DNA from: Polynucleobacter rarus
GTDB taxonomy: Bacteria > Pseudomonadota > Gammaproteobacteria > Burkholderiales > Burkholderiaceae
Assembly: GCF_003072505.1 (NCBI RefSeq)
Contig: NZ_NTGB01000001.1
Location: 1,909,955-1,973,954 of the forward strand
DNA: 64,000 nucleotides
Direction of reading: 5' to 3'
A program made the translations under genes and the position numbers. The notes beneath the pieces were generated by a model that saw only the letters and a program-made list of their open reading frames with translations, did no database searches and had not been told where the DNA came from. How positions within the stretch are numbered: position 1 is the stretch's first letter; each line of letters starts with the position of its first letter. Shown in pieces: positions 16,735-26,038 of this stretch.

Positions 16735-17628
16735 ATGTTAAATAATACTTTACAGTTGCGCCAATTACTTGCAAAAAATACTTTTTTACACTTACCTTCA
16801 GTATGTGATCCACTTCAAGGAAGATTAGTAGAGTCTTTAGGATTTGAAGCCGTATTTATTGGTGGCTACGTATCTGGTGCATCTTCAGCCATCACAGAGC
16901 CTTTAATGACGATGACTGAGCAAGTCAAAATGGCACAAGACATTACTGGCAAAGTCAATATCCCTCTCATTGCTGATGCAGGTGCAGGATGGGGCGATTC
17001 ACTTCATACCATGCGGACAGTCAGTGAGTTTATTCGTGCTGGAGTAGCCGGAATACATATTGAAGATCAGGTATTCCCGAAACGTGCTCACTATCATAAA
17101 TACGTTGTGCACGGTATTTCTAGAGAAGAGTATATTGAAAAAATTGCATACGCTTGTAAAGAGCGCGATCGACTCGATCCGAACTTTGTCATCATCGCAA
17201 GAACCGATACTTGTCGCTCTGCTGGACTTGATGAAGCCGTCTTTCGAATCAATGCAGCTGCAGATGTAGGTGCTGATTTAGGTTTACTTTTTCCAAGAAA
17301 TTTAGATGATGCCGTTCAAGCACCTAAACGTTGCAAAATCCCGCTCATTTATGTACAAAGTCGTGGCAATCGGGATGGCAGACCGTTATTTACACGTCAA
17401 GAATTAATTGATATGGGCTATGTCGCTTGTATTGAAGCACAAGTTGTTTTATGTAGTGCCTTTCATTTCATGAAAAAAATGCTAACGGAACTGCGCGAGA
17501 CAGGGGAATACAAAGGCTTAACCAATGCAGAATTTGTGACTGCTAGGCAAGACGTTGAAGATATCATTAGTTTGACTGAATTTTACGAAATCGAAGCTAA
17601 TACAGTGGAAAAAAGACAAGCTAGTTAA
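16735..17628 (+). CDS. Isocitrate lyase / PEP mutase superfamily enzyme
   Basis: A 297-residue TIM-barrel enzyme of the family that includes oxaloacetate decarboxylase, 2-methylisocitrate lyase and carboxyphosphonoenolpyruvate mutase. The metal-binding block IADAGAGWGD lies near residues 79-88 and HIEDQVFPKRAHYH near 111-124. The catalytic KKCGH loop of true isocitrate and methylisocitrate lyases is replaced by KRAHYH, so a C-C lyase of that kind is doubtful and a decarboxylase, hydrolase or related alpha-oxyanion reaction is more likely. The amidohydrolase gene begins 5 bases downstream, so they form one operon. Confidence 0.87.
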   Translation: MLNNTLQLRQLLAKNTFLHLPSVCDPLQGRLVESLGFEAVFIGGYVSGASSAITEPLMTMTEQVKMAQDITGKVNIPLIADAGAGWGDSLHTMRTVSEFIRAGVAGIHIEDQVFPKRAHYHKYVVHGISREEYIEKIAYACKERDRLDPNFVIIARTDTCRSAGLDEAVFRINAAADVGADLGLLFPRNLDDAVQAPKRCKIPLIYVQSRGNRDGRPLFTRQELIDMGYVACIEAQVVLCSAFHFMKKMLTELRETGEYKGLTNAEFVTARQDVEDIISLTEFYEIEANTVEKRQAS

Positions 17629-17632
17629 AGTT

Positions 17633-18514
17633 ATGGCATTAGAACCAAATGTAGCTCCTCCCATAGTAGATACTTGGGAGCCTAAAAAACCCTTCCCGCA
17701 TTTGTCATGCGATAGCCACGCTCATATTTTTGGTTCATTAGATCAGTATCCAATGCTGGCTAAAACTCACTTTATTCCGCATCTCAATCCTTTAGCTGAT
17801 TATGTAAAGATGTTAAAAAAGATTGGTTGCGAGCGAGCCGTTTTAGTTCAGCCTAGTGTTTATGGGCCGAGCAATCTATTAATTGAAGAAGCGCTTGCGT
17901 CCAAAACATTTGATTTAAGAGCAGTCGCAGTTGTTAAGCCAGACATCTCTGATCAAGAGTTACTTAGACTACATGATTTAGGGTTTCGTGGCATCCGAAT
18001 CAATACCGCCTCAGCCACATCCGGCCTAACTCTAAATGACGCAAAATCACTTGCACCACGATTAAAAGAATTGAATTGGCATCTACAATTTTTTATTAAT
18101 GTGCGCAAACAACCTGAAATTGTTAACGAATTAATTACCTTACCAATTCCTATCGTGATTGATCATTATGGTTGTGTCGATGCATCTCTTGGACAAAATT
18201 CAGCAGGTTATCGCGCTTTAATGCGATTATTTTCCTATGAGCATGTTTGGGCAAAATTATCAGCCAATTATTTCTCATCCGCGGACTTTCCATTACATCG
18301 CGATGTTGCAAAAGTGGCCCAAGAGATGATGAGAATCATGCCAGATCGACTCGTTTGGGGAACAGATTGGCCGCATGTTAGCGCAAAGGATATGCTGGCT
18401 AATGATGGCCACCTTGCTAATTTACTCATCGATTGGACGCAGGACGATAACTTAATTAAAAAAATCTTAGTTGATAATCCAGCCAAACTCTATCAATTTA
18501 GCGATCCTGATTAA
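17633..18514 (+). CDS. Amidohydrolase-2 family hydrolase (PDC-hydrolase-like)
   Basis: A 293-residue TIM-barrel metal-dependent or lactone hydrolase. The HxH motif is D27-S-H-A-H31 and the late acid is in WGTDWPH near residue 243, as in 2-pyrone-4,6-dicarboxylate hydrolase (LigI) and related lactonases. It sits 5 bases after the PEP-mutase-type gene, which suggests successive steps: ring or lactone opening and then C-C cleavage or decarboxylation. The actual lactone is unknown. Its end is 16 bases from the convergent cyclase gene. Confidence 0.87.
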   Translation: MALEPNVAPPIVDTWEPKKPFPHLSCDSHAHIFGSLDQYPMLAKTHFIPHLNPLADYVKMLKKIGCERAVLVQPSVYGPSNLLIEEALASKTFDLRAVAVVKPDISDQELLRLHDLGFRGIRINTASATSGLTLNDAKSLAPRLKELNWHLQFFINVRKQPEIVNELITLPIPIVIDHYGCVDASLGQNSAGYRALMRLFSYEHVWAKLSANYFSSADFPLHRDVAKVAQEMMRIMPDRLVWGTDWPHVSAKDMLANDGHLANLLIDWTQDDNLIKKILVDNPAKLYQFSDPD

Positions 18515-18530
18515 TTCAATACTCTTCTGA

Positions 18531-19553
18531 TTAGACGGTCGCAATTGGTGTAACGGGCGAACCAGCTGCCCCTGGTAAACGCAGTGGTGGCGCTGTTAAC
18601 AAGAAACGACTACGTTGATGCTCCTTTAAATAATTAGCTAAGTCTGTCAAATACCAAAGTTCTCCTAAATGAATCCCGAGCTTAAATAAGCAGTGTTCAT
18701 GAATCGGCAACATCGAACCACAATCGCCAATGTGATGTCGTATACCGAGGGTCGATGACGATTCAATGGCAAGATTATCGGAGGCAATTGCAACGAGACC
18801 ACTATCTGTAATCCATTGCAAAATTTTTGGATCTGCACCGTCTAAGACTGCACAAGCTGTTTTAATGGATGGATCAGGTCCTTTACTAGGACTATTCATA
18901 ATTAACTCACCAAGTCCAGTGTTCAAGCAAACAATATCTCCCTCTTCTACGATGATATGATCTTTTTTAAAAATATCCTGGAGCATCTCAAAGTTGACAT
19001 AGACTCTTTCGTACCCAAAGTGTTTTTGGAAATCAATCATGACGCCTCTACCCTGAACCGTTTTCTCCGCCAAGTTCGCAATAGAGAGGTTATATGCCCC
19101 TAACTCACCTTGGGTTCCCTGATTGTTCTCATCCACGATTTGCCAACCGTTATAAAAAACTTTCTTTTTAATACCATTCCCGTCCACATCAAATTGAGAT
19201 CCTTTGTGAGCTAGTGCGTCCCACTGTGTCGAGTATTGGCTATATAACATCACTGCCTCATCTGAACTTACATCGACAATCCGCCCATCAAATTTTTCCA
19301 TTTCTAAATTAAACACCTTATGTCCATGGCGAAAAACTTGATGAAATTCAGGTGCCTTACGATGATCGTTTAACACCATACCACCGGGCCGATCTAAAGG
19401 TAAACTAAGACAAAAAGTAATTCCAGTCAGAACTTCCTTCATCGCACTCAGACGCTTTTCTGGTGTAATCAAGTTGATGCGTCCATATCGATCATCATCA
19501 CCAAAGTCACCCCAATTTGAGCCCTCAGGTCTAATCTTCCAACGTTGATTCAA
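18531..19553 (-). CDS. Cyclase-family hydrolase (kynurenine-formamidase-like fold)
   Basis: A 340-residue member of the cyclase/KynB-like family (PF04199) in its longer form. The signature STQWDALAHKG (about residues 107-117) replaces the HxGTHxDxPxH motif of short KynB proteins but keeps Asp and His for metal binding. VAIASDNLAIE and the late HEHCLFKLGIHLGELWYL block are also typical. Such enzymes hydrolyse amides, esters or lactones. Translation starts at a TTG with AGGGAG 6 bases upstream. It diverges from a Bug gene across only 73 bases, so shared regulation with that receptor is likely. Confidence 0.85.
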   Translation of the reverse strand: MNQRWKIRPEGSNWGDFGDDDRYGRINLITPEKRLSAMKEVLTGITFCLSLPLDRPGGMVLNDHRKAPEFHQVFRHGHKVFNLEMEKFDGRIVDVSSDEAVMLYSQYSTQWDALAHKGSQFDVDGNGIKKKVFYNGWQIVDENNQGTQGELGAYNLSIANLAEKTVQGRGVMIDFQKHFGYERVYVNFEMLQDIFKKDHIIVEEGDIVCLNTGLGELIMNSPSKGPDPSIKTACAVLDGADPKILQWITDSGLVAIASDNLAIESSSTLGIRHHIGDCGSMLPIHEHCLFKLGIHLGELWYLTDLANYLKEHQRSRFLLTAPPLRLPGAAGSPVTPIATV

Positions 19554-19626
19554 GACATACTCCCTATTTGATTTGTTGAAGTTTAGCGTTTAATATTGAA
19601 GTAATTATTATTACATTGGAGACGAG

Positions 19627-20604
19627 ATGATTTATAAATTCATCCTTTTATTACTACTGAGTAATTTTTCATTTAATCTGTTCGCCCAGTCTGCAGCCTC
19701 GAGCTACCCGAATCGAACCATCAAAGTAATCGTACCTTATGTTGCTGGGGGAGCTGCAGATATTACAGCACGCGTTATTTGTCAGAAACTTTCAGAAAAT
19801 CTCGGTCAATCCATTGTGGTAGAAAATCAACCTGGTGCAAATGGCATGATCGGAACGGCGATGGTCGCTAAGGCGCCTCCTGATGGCTATACCTTAGTGG
19901 TAGCTGCTAGTGGTCCAATCGTCATCGCTCCGGCACTTTACCCACAAATGACTTACGATCCAATGAAGGATTTGGCACCTGTTAGTAACTTAACCGTTTT
20001 TCAATATGCTGTTGCTGTTCGCCAAGAATCACCGATTAAAGATATGAAAGACTTGATTAACTTAGCAAAAGCCAATCCAGGCACTTTGAGCTATGGGTCT
20101 ACCGGCATCGGTGGTGGCGGTCACTTAGCAGGAGTAAGGCTTGAGCAAGTGTCTGGTACAAAATTGATTCATGTGCCTTATAAAGGTGGAGCCGCGATTT
20201 GGACTGACCTATTGGGTGGTCAATTGTCATTTACTTTTGAAGCAGTTGTGACAGCCTTACCGATGGTCAAAAGTAATAAAATGAGAGTATTTGCAGTCAC
20301 TAGTGCTAAAAGAGCAACTAATCTTCCTAATGTGCCAACCTTAGCCGAACTAGGATTCAAGGACTATGACATTAGTCAATTTCAAGGGATGTTTGCACCA
20401 GGAAAAACAGATCCAATGATTATTCAGAAGTTACAAACCGAAATCGCTAAAGTAGTAAAAAATCCTGAAATTATTAAGCGATTAGTAAATGATGGTGGTA
20501 ACGAATTAATTGGTAATACTCCAGAGGAATTTTCAGCTCAAATCAAATCAGAACTTGCTATGTATACAAAGCTCATTAAAGAAAATAGCATTAAAGCGGA
20601 GTAA
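19627..20604 (+). CDS. Bug/TTT-family periplasmic solute receptor
   Basis: A 325-residue receptor with a signal peptide ending NLFA (residue 20), ligand loop VPYVAGGAAD, then ENQPGANGMIG and APPDGYT. TTGGAGACGAG precedes the ATG. It is transcribed divergently from the cyclase gene, which suggests that it imports a substrate for that hydrolase or for the adjacent PEP-mutase and amidohydrolase pair. It ends 14 bases from the convergent AtuA-family gene. Confidence 0.93.
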   Translation: MIYKFILLLLLSNFSFNLFAQSAASSYPNRTIKVIVPYVAGGAADITARVICQKLSENLGQSIVVENQPGANGMIGTAMVAKAPPDGYTLVVAASGPIVIAPALYPQMTYDPMKDLAPVSNLTVFQYAVAVRQESPIKDMKDLINLAKANPGTLSYGSTGIGGGGHLAGVRLEQVSGTKLIHVPYKGGAAIWTDLLGGQLSFTFEAVVTALPMVKSNKMRVFAVTSAKRATNLPNVPTLAELGFKDYDISQFQGMFAPGKTDPMIIQKLQTEIAKVVKNPEIIKRLVNDGGNELIGNTPEEFSAQIKSELAMYTKLIKENSIKAE

Positions 20605-20618
20605 ACTTTGTAGTCAGT

Positions 20619-22016
20619 TCACAGTTCGATGACACTAGGCTCAAATAAATTCTCATCGCCATGAATATCAATAATATGGTAAACGCTGAATTTATAAGCT
20701 GTGCCAATAGATACCTCTGGGGGCGTAAACGGGAAGGCAATATTGCCTCCCGTTGAAAGCCTGTTTGGATAACCGTAGTGTAATAAATACTGTTTAGTGG
20801 TTCGAACTACTTCAGAGGCTCTTTCTAGAGTTGGTGCTATGCACTCAATCATTAAAAAGACTTCATCTGGCACAGAGGGTTGAATGGGGCGATCTGTGAC
20901 TCCATTAATGCCATAAATTCTTGGGAAAAGTTGATAGTCCTTCGGAATATCTTCACATACTAATTCTTCAACAATTTTTTCGACTTCACGAAGAATTATT
21001 TCATGATTAGCAATGAACTTAGGATCCGCGGCGCCGCATAATAAAACTGCGCGCTCACCAACCTTTGTAGAACCCTCTAACTTAATAGTTTTCTTATTAG
21101 ACTCAATCCACTTAGCTCCACTAATTCTGCTCGAACGATCAGAAATTTGTTCGTATTTTGCTTCGTGTAAATCAACGTATCCTTCAGGCTCAATGATTAA
21201 AAAAGGATCATTTTGTTCATAAAGGCTATGCGCAGCAATCGACATCGGTAATGCCTTACGTTGGGGAGCCATACTTTCTAATTCAAAATACTCTTTATCT
21301 AAAGTAGCCAGAATAGAATCTCTTCCACCGGGGGTGCAACATAAAGAAGCACACTCAATTATTTTCGCCATATGGATTGAAAGTCCAATATCAAAACCTA
21401 GTAAAACAGGTAAAGCTGAAAAAATAGCCGTGTCACATGCACGCCCAGCAATTAAAATATCAATGTCTAATTCGATGGCTTTTTGAAAATCAGTCAAGCC
21501 CATTTGACCAACTAAGTTCGTAGTATTTGCTAACTCCTCCATCGACAAATCGGGCATACCATCTACACCAATAATTTCTTGCCGAAGAATACTTCTTTCT
21601 ACAATCGATTTAGGTACATCACCAGGAATAACAGCCATTCTGAAAGAAAGTTTGTCTTCTTTCGCTATTTCACGAATGATGTCAATTGTTTGTTCTAAAT
21701 GCGGCGCAGCACCTGCCGAGCCAGCAGAGCCAATAATCAGTGGGATATCTAGTTTTCTGGCTCCAAGAATCACTTTTCGTAAGTCTCTTTTGGTTGAGGC
21801 TCTGGCTGTCGCCATTTGACCACTTCCTAAATAATAGGGTCCTATATCAATGGAACCCATATCGCAACCAATCAAATCAGGACTCTGCTCAAGTCCTCGC
21901 TGAAAGGCGGGCGTTGGAATACCGTAACCTAACTGACCTGATGCACCGATAATTTTTAATGGCCGGTATGCTGGTCGGCCTGCAAATTCTTTTATTAACT
22001 TTCCTGTAGCACTCAT
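20619..22016 (-). CDS. AtuA-family (DUF1446) acyclic terpene utilisation-like protein
   Basis: A 465-residue protein of the DUF1446/AtuA family. The N-terminus shows IGASGQLGYG and a GSAGSAGAAPH block near residue 97; DLIGCDMGSIDIGPYYLGSG is typical. AtuA is required for citronellol/geraniol use in Pseudomonas, but most homologues, including those paired with DUF4387 as here, sit in unrelated carboxylic-acid catabolic loci and have no proven activity. The DUF4387 gene lies 37 bases upstream on the same strand. A CoA-dependent or hydratase-like role is speculation. Confidence 0.87.
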   Translation of the reverse strand: MSATGKLIKEFAGRPAYRPLKIIGASGQLGYGIPTPAFQRGLEQSPDLIGCDMGSIDIGPYYLGSGQMATARASTKRDLRKVILGARKLDIPLIIGSAGSAGAAPHLEQTIDIIREIAKEDKLSFRMAVIPGDVPKSIVERSILRQEIIGVDGMPDLSMEELANTTNLVGQMGLTDFQKAIELDIDILIAGRACDTAIFSALPVLLGFDIGLSIHMAKIIECASLCCTPGGRDSILATLDKEYFELESMAPQRKALPMSIAAHSLYEQNDPFLIIEPEGYVDLHEAKYEQISDRSSRISGAKWIESNKKTIKLEGSTKVGERAVLLCGAADPKFIANHEIILREVEKIVEELVCEDIPKDYQLFPRIYGINGVTDRPIQPSVPDEVFLMIECIAPTLERASEVVRTTKQYLLHYGYPNRLSTGGNIAFPFTPPEVSIGTAYKFSVYHIIDIHGDENLFEPSVIEL

Positions 22017-22053
22017 ATCAATCTTTATTTTTTATCAATACTATTTAAATAAG

Positions 22054-22359
22054 CTACTCAATCTCAAGATTAAATAACCGTGCGTGTTGTTGAGCACCGT
22101 AAACATCTTTATCACCTGGGTCACCTGCTGTGACTTTTCGTGGGAGACTATATTTAATTGCCATTGAAATGGGATACTGAATTTCTTTAATTTGATCCTC
22201 GGGGATGTCATACAGTTCAGAAATGGTCTTTTTACTCAAGCCGTTGCTCGAACATACACGATTGAAGTCTGCTTCATTAGCAAACATAATATCTAAAGTC
22301 GTGCATCGTGGACCCGCATTTTTACTTCGAATTACTTTCGCAATATCCATTAGTTTCAT
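22054..22359 (-). CDS. DUF4387 protein, partner of the AtuA-family protein
   Basis: A 101-residue protein with the DUF4387 pattern (DIAKVIRSKNAGPRCTTLD, IMFANEADFNRV, YSLPRKVTAGDPGDKDVYGA, AQQHARL near the end). AAGGAGATGCG precedes the ATG. The domain is usually found beside or fused to AtuA/DUF1446 proteins, so the two probably form a complex. No enzymatic activity is known. The 175-base space to the divergent TPP-enzyme gene holds the promoters for both directions. Confidence 0.85.
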   Translation of the reverse strand: MKLMDIAKVIRSKNAGPRCTTLDIMFANEADFNRVCSSNGLSKKTISELYDIPEDQIKEIQYPISMAIKYSLPRKVTAGDPGDKDVYGAQQHARLFNLEIE

Positions 22360-22534
22360 AACAACGCATCTCCTTGAATTTTTATTATAGAGGTCATCTT
22401 ATCACGCTCAATCAAAGAGTAATTACCTCTTTTGCAAGACGATATTCTATCAATATAGTTCTATAACTAAGAGTTCCTATACCTGTAAATTGAACTTTAG
22501 TATGATGAAAGAATAATTATTTTTAGGAGTCAAA

Positions 22535-24253
22535 ATGACGCAAATGACAGGCTCACGCTTATTTGCTGAGATGCTCAGAGATTACGATGTAAGCCATGTT
22601 TTTTACATCCCAGCAATTATGCTAGGCGGTCTCGCTGAAATGGAAAACATGGGCATCAAACGGATTATGACGCATGGAGAAAAATCAGCTGCTTACATGG
22701 CTGATGGCTATGCTAGGGCTAGTGGCAAACCAGGTATCTGCATGTCACAACAAATTGGTGGCTCGAACCTTGCGGCTGGTTTAAGAGACGCTTATATGGC
22801 ATCTGCACCACTGATTGCTATTACAGGTGGCCCTCCTACTAATGCACATTATAAAAATGGCTATCAAGAAGTAGAAGACTTTAGTCAATTTGATAGTGTG
22901 ACGAAATTCAATGCACGCATTGACGACATTTCTAGAATGCCTGATTTAATTCGGCAAGCCTTTAGAAGTGCCACTTCAGGTACACCAGGGCCTGTTCATT
23001 TACAAATTAAAGGACCGCATGGGCAGATTGCCAATGGCACAAGCGATCTCAATTCACTCACTGAAAAACGATTTTCTAAAATTCCAGCCTTTCGACCAAA
23101 AGCTTCAGATGAGGATATTCTACAAACTCTAACCCTTCTCAAGAGCGTTTCAAAGCCTATTATTGTCGCTGGGGGTGGTGTCATTTCCTCTGGAGCGCAA
23201 CAAGAATTAATTACATTTGCCCAGCTTCTTGGCATTCCTGTGGCCTGTTCTTTAAATGGTAAAGCGGTCATACCAGATAATCACCCTTTAGCCGTTGGTG
23301 TCGTTGGCTCCTATTCAAGAGAATGTGCTAACAAAACAGTATGTGAAGCTGATTTAGTATTTTTTATTGGTAGTAAAACAGGTGGACAAACCACGGTTGA
23401 TTGGGCTGTTCCCCCAACGGGAACCACTGTGATTCAACTTGATATAGAAGGTGTTGAGTTGGGTCGAAACTATCCTAATTCCGTTTCACTCAATGGTGAT
23501 GCTAAAGTTGTTTTACAACAGATACTCGACCTTTGTGAAAGCAATGGATATTCGAGTTCTACTTTTGCGAACTATACCCCATGGGTCGAGCACACCCAAA
23601 CTTTAGTAAAGAAATGGCGCGATGATTTTTTTGAATTATTAAATTCGAATCAGACTCCCATTCGACCAGAGCGGATTTGTCAGGCCATTTCAAATAGCCT
23701 ACCCAAAGATGGTGTTGTGGTATCGGATACGGGACATTCCGGAATGTGGACAGGGGCAATGGTTCAACTGCAACACAGCACTCAATCCTATATTCGCTGT
23801 GCAGGATCGATGGGCTGGGGCTTCCCAGGTGCGATGGGGGTGAAATGTGCCTTACCTGATCAAACAGTTGTTTGCTTCACTGGCGATGGTGCTTTTTATT
23901 ACCATATTGCAGAACTCGAAACAGCTGCGCGTTTCAATATCAACTTGATTGTTGTAGTCAATAATAATGGCGCTCTCAACCAAGAAATACCATTATGGGA
24001 TAGCGCATACGGTAGTAAGGAAGCCGCTGGTAATGCTGAATTAAAAGCTTTGTGGCAATTTGAAACAATTAATTTTGCCGAATTGGCTCAATCTTTGGGC
24101 TGTGTTGGGATTCGAATTACCGATCCAAATCAATTAGAAGAAACATTACAACATGCCTTTACTCTAAATAAACCTGTTGTAATTGATGTGGTCAGTGATG
24201 TGAACGCTTTTGCCAAGAAAGCATGGACACCAAAGGATACCTATGGATATTGA
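22535..24253 (+). CDS. Thiamine-diphosphate-dependent enzyme of the acetolactate synthase family
   Basis: A 572-residue protein with all three ThDP-enzyme domains. The catalytic glutamate is Glu49 (THGEKSAAY) and the GDG-N27-NN cofactor motif spans residues 450-478. The acidic and substrate-binding segments differ from those of IlvB. It is probably not biosynthetic: no small subunit gene adjoins it and the neighbours are lactonases and cupins. 2-Keto acid decarboxylation or carboligation is the family reaction. TTAGGAGTC precedes the ATG. The SMP-30 gene overlaps its end by 11 bases, so the two are translationally coupled. Confidence 0.88.
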   Translation: MTQMTGSRLFAEMLRDYDVSHVFYIPAIMLGGLAEMENMGIKRIMTHGEKSAAYMADGYARASGKPGICMSQQIGGSNLAAGLRDAYMASAPLIAITGGPPTNAHYKNGYQEVEDFSQFDSVTKFNARIDDISRMPDLIRQAFRSATSGTPGPVHLQIKGPHGQIANGTSDLNSLTEKRFSKIPAFRPKASDEDILQTLTLLKSVSKPIIVAGGGVISSGAQQELITFAQLLGIPVACSLNGKAVIPDNHPLAVGVVGSYSRECANKTVCEADLVFFIGSKTGGQTTVDWAVPPTGTTVIQLDIEGVELGRNYPNSVSLNGDAKVVLQQILDLCESNGYSSSTFANYTPWVEHTQTLVKKWRDDFFELLNSNQTPIRPERICQAISNSLPKDGVVVSDTGHSGMWTGAMVQLQHSTQSYIRCAGSMGWGFPGAMGVKCALPDQTVVCFTGDGAFYYHIAELETAARFNINLIVVVNNNGALNQEIPLWDSAYGSKEAAGNAELKALWQFETINFAELAQSLGCVGIRITDPNQLEETLQHAFTLNKPVVIDVVSDVNAFAKKAWTPKDTYGY

Positions 24254-25136
24254 AATTTGCTCTCCTGAATTTTTAGAAATTATTGATCCCCACCCTACTT
24301 TAGATAATATTGCCCAGGGATTTACCTTTGCAGAGGGACCGGTTTGGGACAAAAGAAATCAACAACTGTTTTTCGTAGACATCATCGGCAGTAAGGTTTG
24401 GAAATGGAAACCTGGTGTTGGCAAAGAAATGATTTTGAACCCTTCTGGCCATATGAATGGTATGACCTTTGATTTGCAAGGTCGTTTATTAGTGGCTGGG
24501 TGGTGTAATCGTCAAATCCTTCGCTTTGAAGCTGATGGCAGTATTTCAACCGTCGCCTCTCATTATGATGGTAAGAAATTTAATAGTCCCAATGATATTG
24601 TTGTCAAATCCGATGGTTCTATTTACTGGACGGACTCAGCTGGTGGACTAGTGATACCAGGCATGGTTGCCCAGGACGTACAACGTTATCTCGATTTTCA
24701 AGGCGTTTTTAGACTCTCTCCTGATGGCAAGATTGTTAGTCTTGCGATCGAAGATTGTACTTACCCGAATGGGTTGGCATTTTCTCCAGATGAGAAGTTG
24801 CTTTATGTTAACGACACAAAACTTGCTCAGATTAGATCTTTTGAAGCCAGAGCTGATGGCACGATGGGGCCAGGTAAAGTTTTTTATCAACTCTCAGGTG
24901 ATGAGGATGGTGTTGCTGATGGGATGAAAGTAGATAGCAAAGGAAATGTTTACTGTACTGGGCCAGGTGGGGTTCATGTCATTAGTCCAGCAGGTAAGTT
25001 ACTTGGCAAATTAAAGATTCATGGTCACTGCACCAACATGGCTTGGGGCGACAGTGATTGGCAGTCTTTATATATTACAACTTTTAATAATGTTTACCGC
25101 ACACGTTTGAAGGTTGCCGGTATTGAAACTTGGTAG
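24243..25136 (+). CDS. SMP-30/gluconolactonase/LRE family lactonase
   Basis: A 297-residue six-bladed propeller. I place the start at the ATG overlapping the previous gene, with AAAGGA upstream, and reject an upstream start nested in that gene. The metal ligands of the family are visible: Glu in FAEGPVWD, Asn in FNSPNDI, Asn in YPNGLAFSPDE and Asp in GVADGMKVD. It should hydrolyse a sugar or acid lactone, acting just before or after the coupled ThDP enzyme. Confidence 0.88.
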   Translation: MDIEICSPEFLEIIDPHPTLDNIAQGFTFAEGPVWDKRNQQLFFVDIIGSKVWKWKPGVGKEMILNPSGHMNGMTFDLQGRLLVAGWCNRQILRFEADGSISTVASHYDGKKFNSPNDIVVKSDGSIYWTDSAGGLVIPGMVAQDVQRYLDFQGVFRLSPDGKIVSLAIEDCTYPNGLAFSPDEKLLYVNDTKLAQIRSFEARADGTMGPGKVFYQLSGDEDGVADGMKVDSKGNVYCTGPGGVHVISPAGKLLGKLKIHGHCTNMAWGDSDWQSLYITTFNNVYRTRLKVAGIETW

Positions 25137-25145
25137 GGGTAAGTC

Positions 25146-26021
25146 ATGAATCGTACTTTTGAAAAAGTAGCAGGGCCTTTTAATAGTAATATCGGTGGCA
25201 TTCTTTGGTATGAAGGCACCCTCTTATTTAGCTTGATGGAAGAACTACTTCTTCAGCAGTGGCAACCAACAACGAACTCAATTACTACTTTTAGAGCCTA
25301 TACAGGACGGATGAATGGAATGGCACTAGCGAAGGACGGTAGTATTTTTGTCTGCCAAGAAGGTGGCAGAAGAATCATTCAATTACAACCGAACGGAAGT
25401 GCAAATGTCACTGCAACACGTTTTGAAGGATTAATTCATAACCACCCTTATGATTTATCTATTGATTCAAAAAATCGTGTTTGGTTTTCAGATCCTCATA
25501 GTGGCACGCAAGCATTTGGTCCACAAATTTTCCCACCGTTATCACATGCTTCGATCATGCGCCTAGAAAAAGACCAAATTGGTCATTGGACAATTCGAAG
25601 AATGAGTTTTGATACTGAAAGTCCAAAAGCAATTATCTTATCCGATAATGAAGAAACACTTTACGTTGCTGAAAACCCAACTTCGCTTACAAAGAATAGA
25701 GAGTTAAGAGCTTATCCTCTCCTATCCAACGGTGAATTAGGCAAGTTCCGTGTCTTACATAGTTTTGGCCATGATGAAAAAGGAATTCATGGTGGTATTC
25801 ACGGACTATGCAAAGATGATTCAGGAAATATTTATGCTTGTGCAGGTGATTCAGGGTCGAGTTTACAAGCCGCTATTTATGTCTTTTCAAGCGAAGGCAA
25901 TCTCATAGAAGGGATTCCTTTTACTCATGGAATCCCGCTGCGAGCGACCTTTGGCAACGATAATGAAAAGGTGCTTTATGTCACAAGTAGCGATCGGTGT
26001 ATTTATAAAGTTACGATTTAA
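25146..26021 (+). CDS. SMP-30-like propeller with altered metal site
   Basis: A 291-residue propeller related to SMP-30/strictosidine synthase, 9 bases after a conventional SMP-30 lactonase. The first-blade glutamate is absent (SNIGGILW in place of xxEGPVW) and the PND segment reads HPYDL, so two of the four metal ligands are missing. It is therefore either an inactive partner or an enzyme with a different mechanism. AGGGGTAAGTC precedes the ATG. It ends 17 bases from the convergent cupin genes. Confidence 0.78.
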   Translation: MNRTFEKVAGPFNSNIGGILWYEGTLLFSLMEELLLQQWQPTTNSITTFRAYTGRMNGMALAKDGSIFVCQEGGRRIIQLQPNGSANVTATRFEGLIHNHPYDLSIDSKNRVWFSDPHSGTQAFGPQIFPPLSHASIMRLEKDQIGHWTIRRMSFDTESPKAIILSDNEETLYVAENPTSLTKNRELRAYPLLSNGELGKFRVLHSFGHDEKGIHGGIHGLCKDDSGNIYACAGDSGSSLQAAIYVFSSEGNLIEGIPFTHGIPLRATFGNDNEKVLYVTSSDRCIYKVTI

Positions 26022-26038
26022 TGAGTACCTTTAAAATC

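Noticed and set aside
22535..24253. Biosynthetic acetolactate synthase IlvB
   Set aside because: No regulatory small subunit follows, and the gene is translationally coupled to a lactonase in a catabolic setting.
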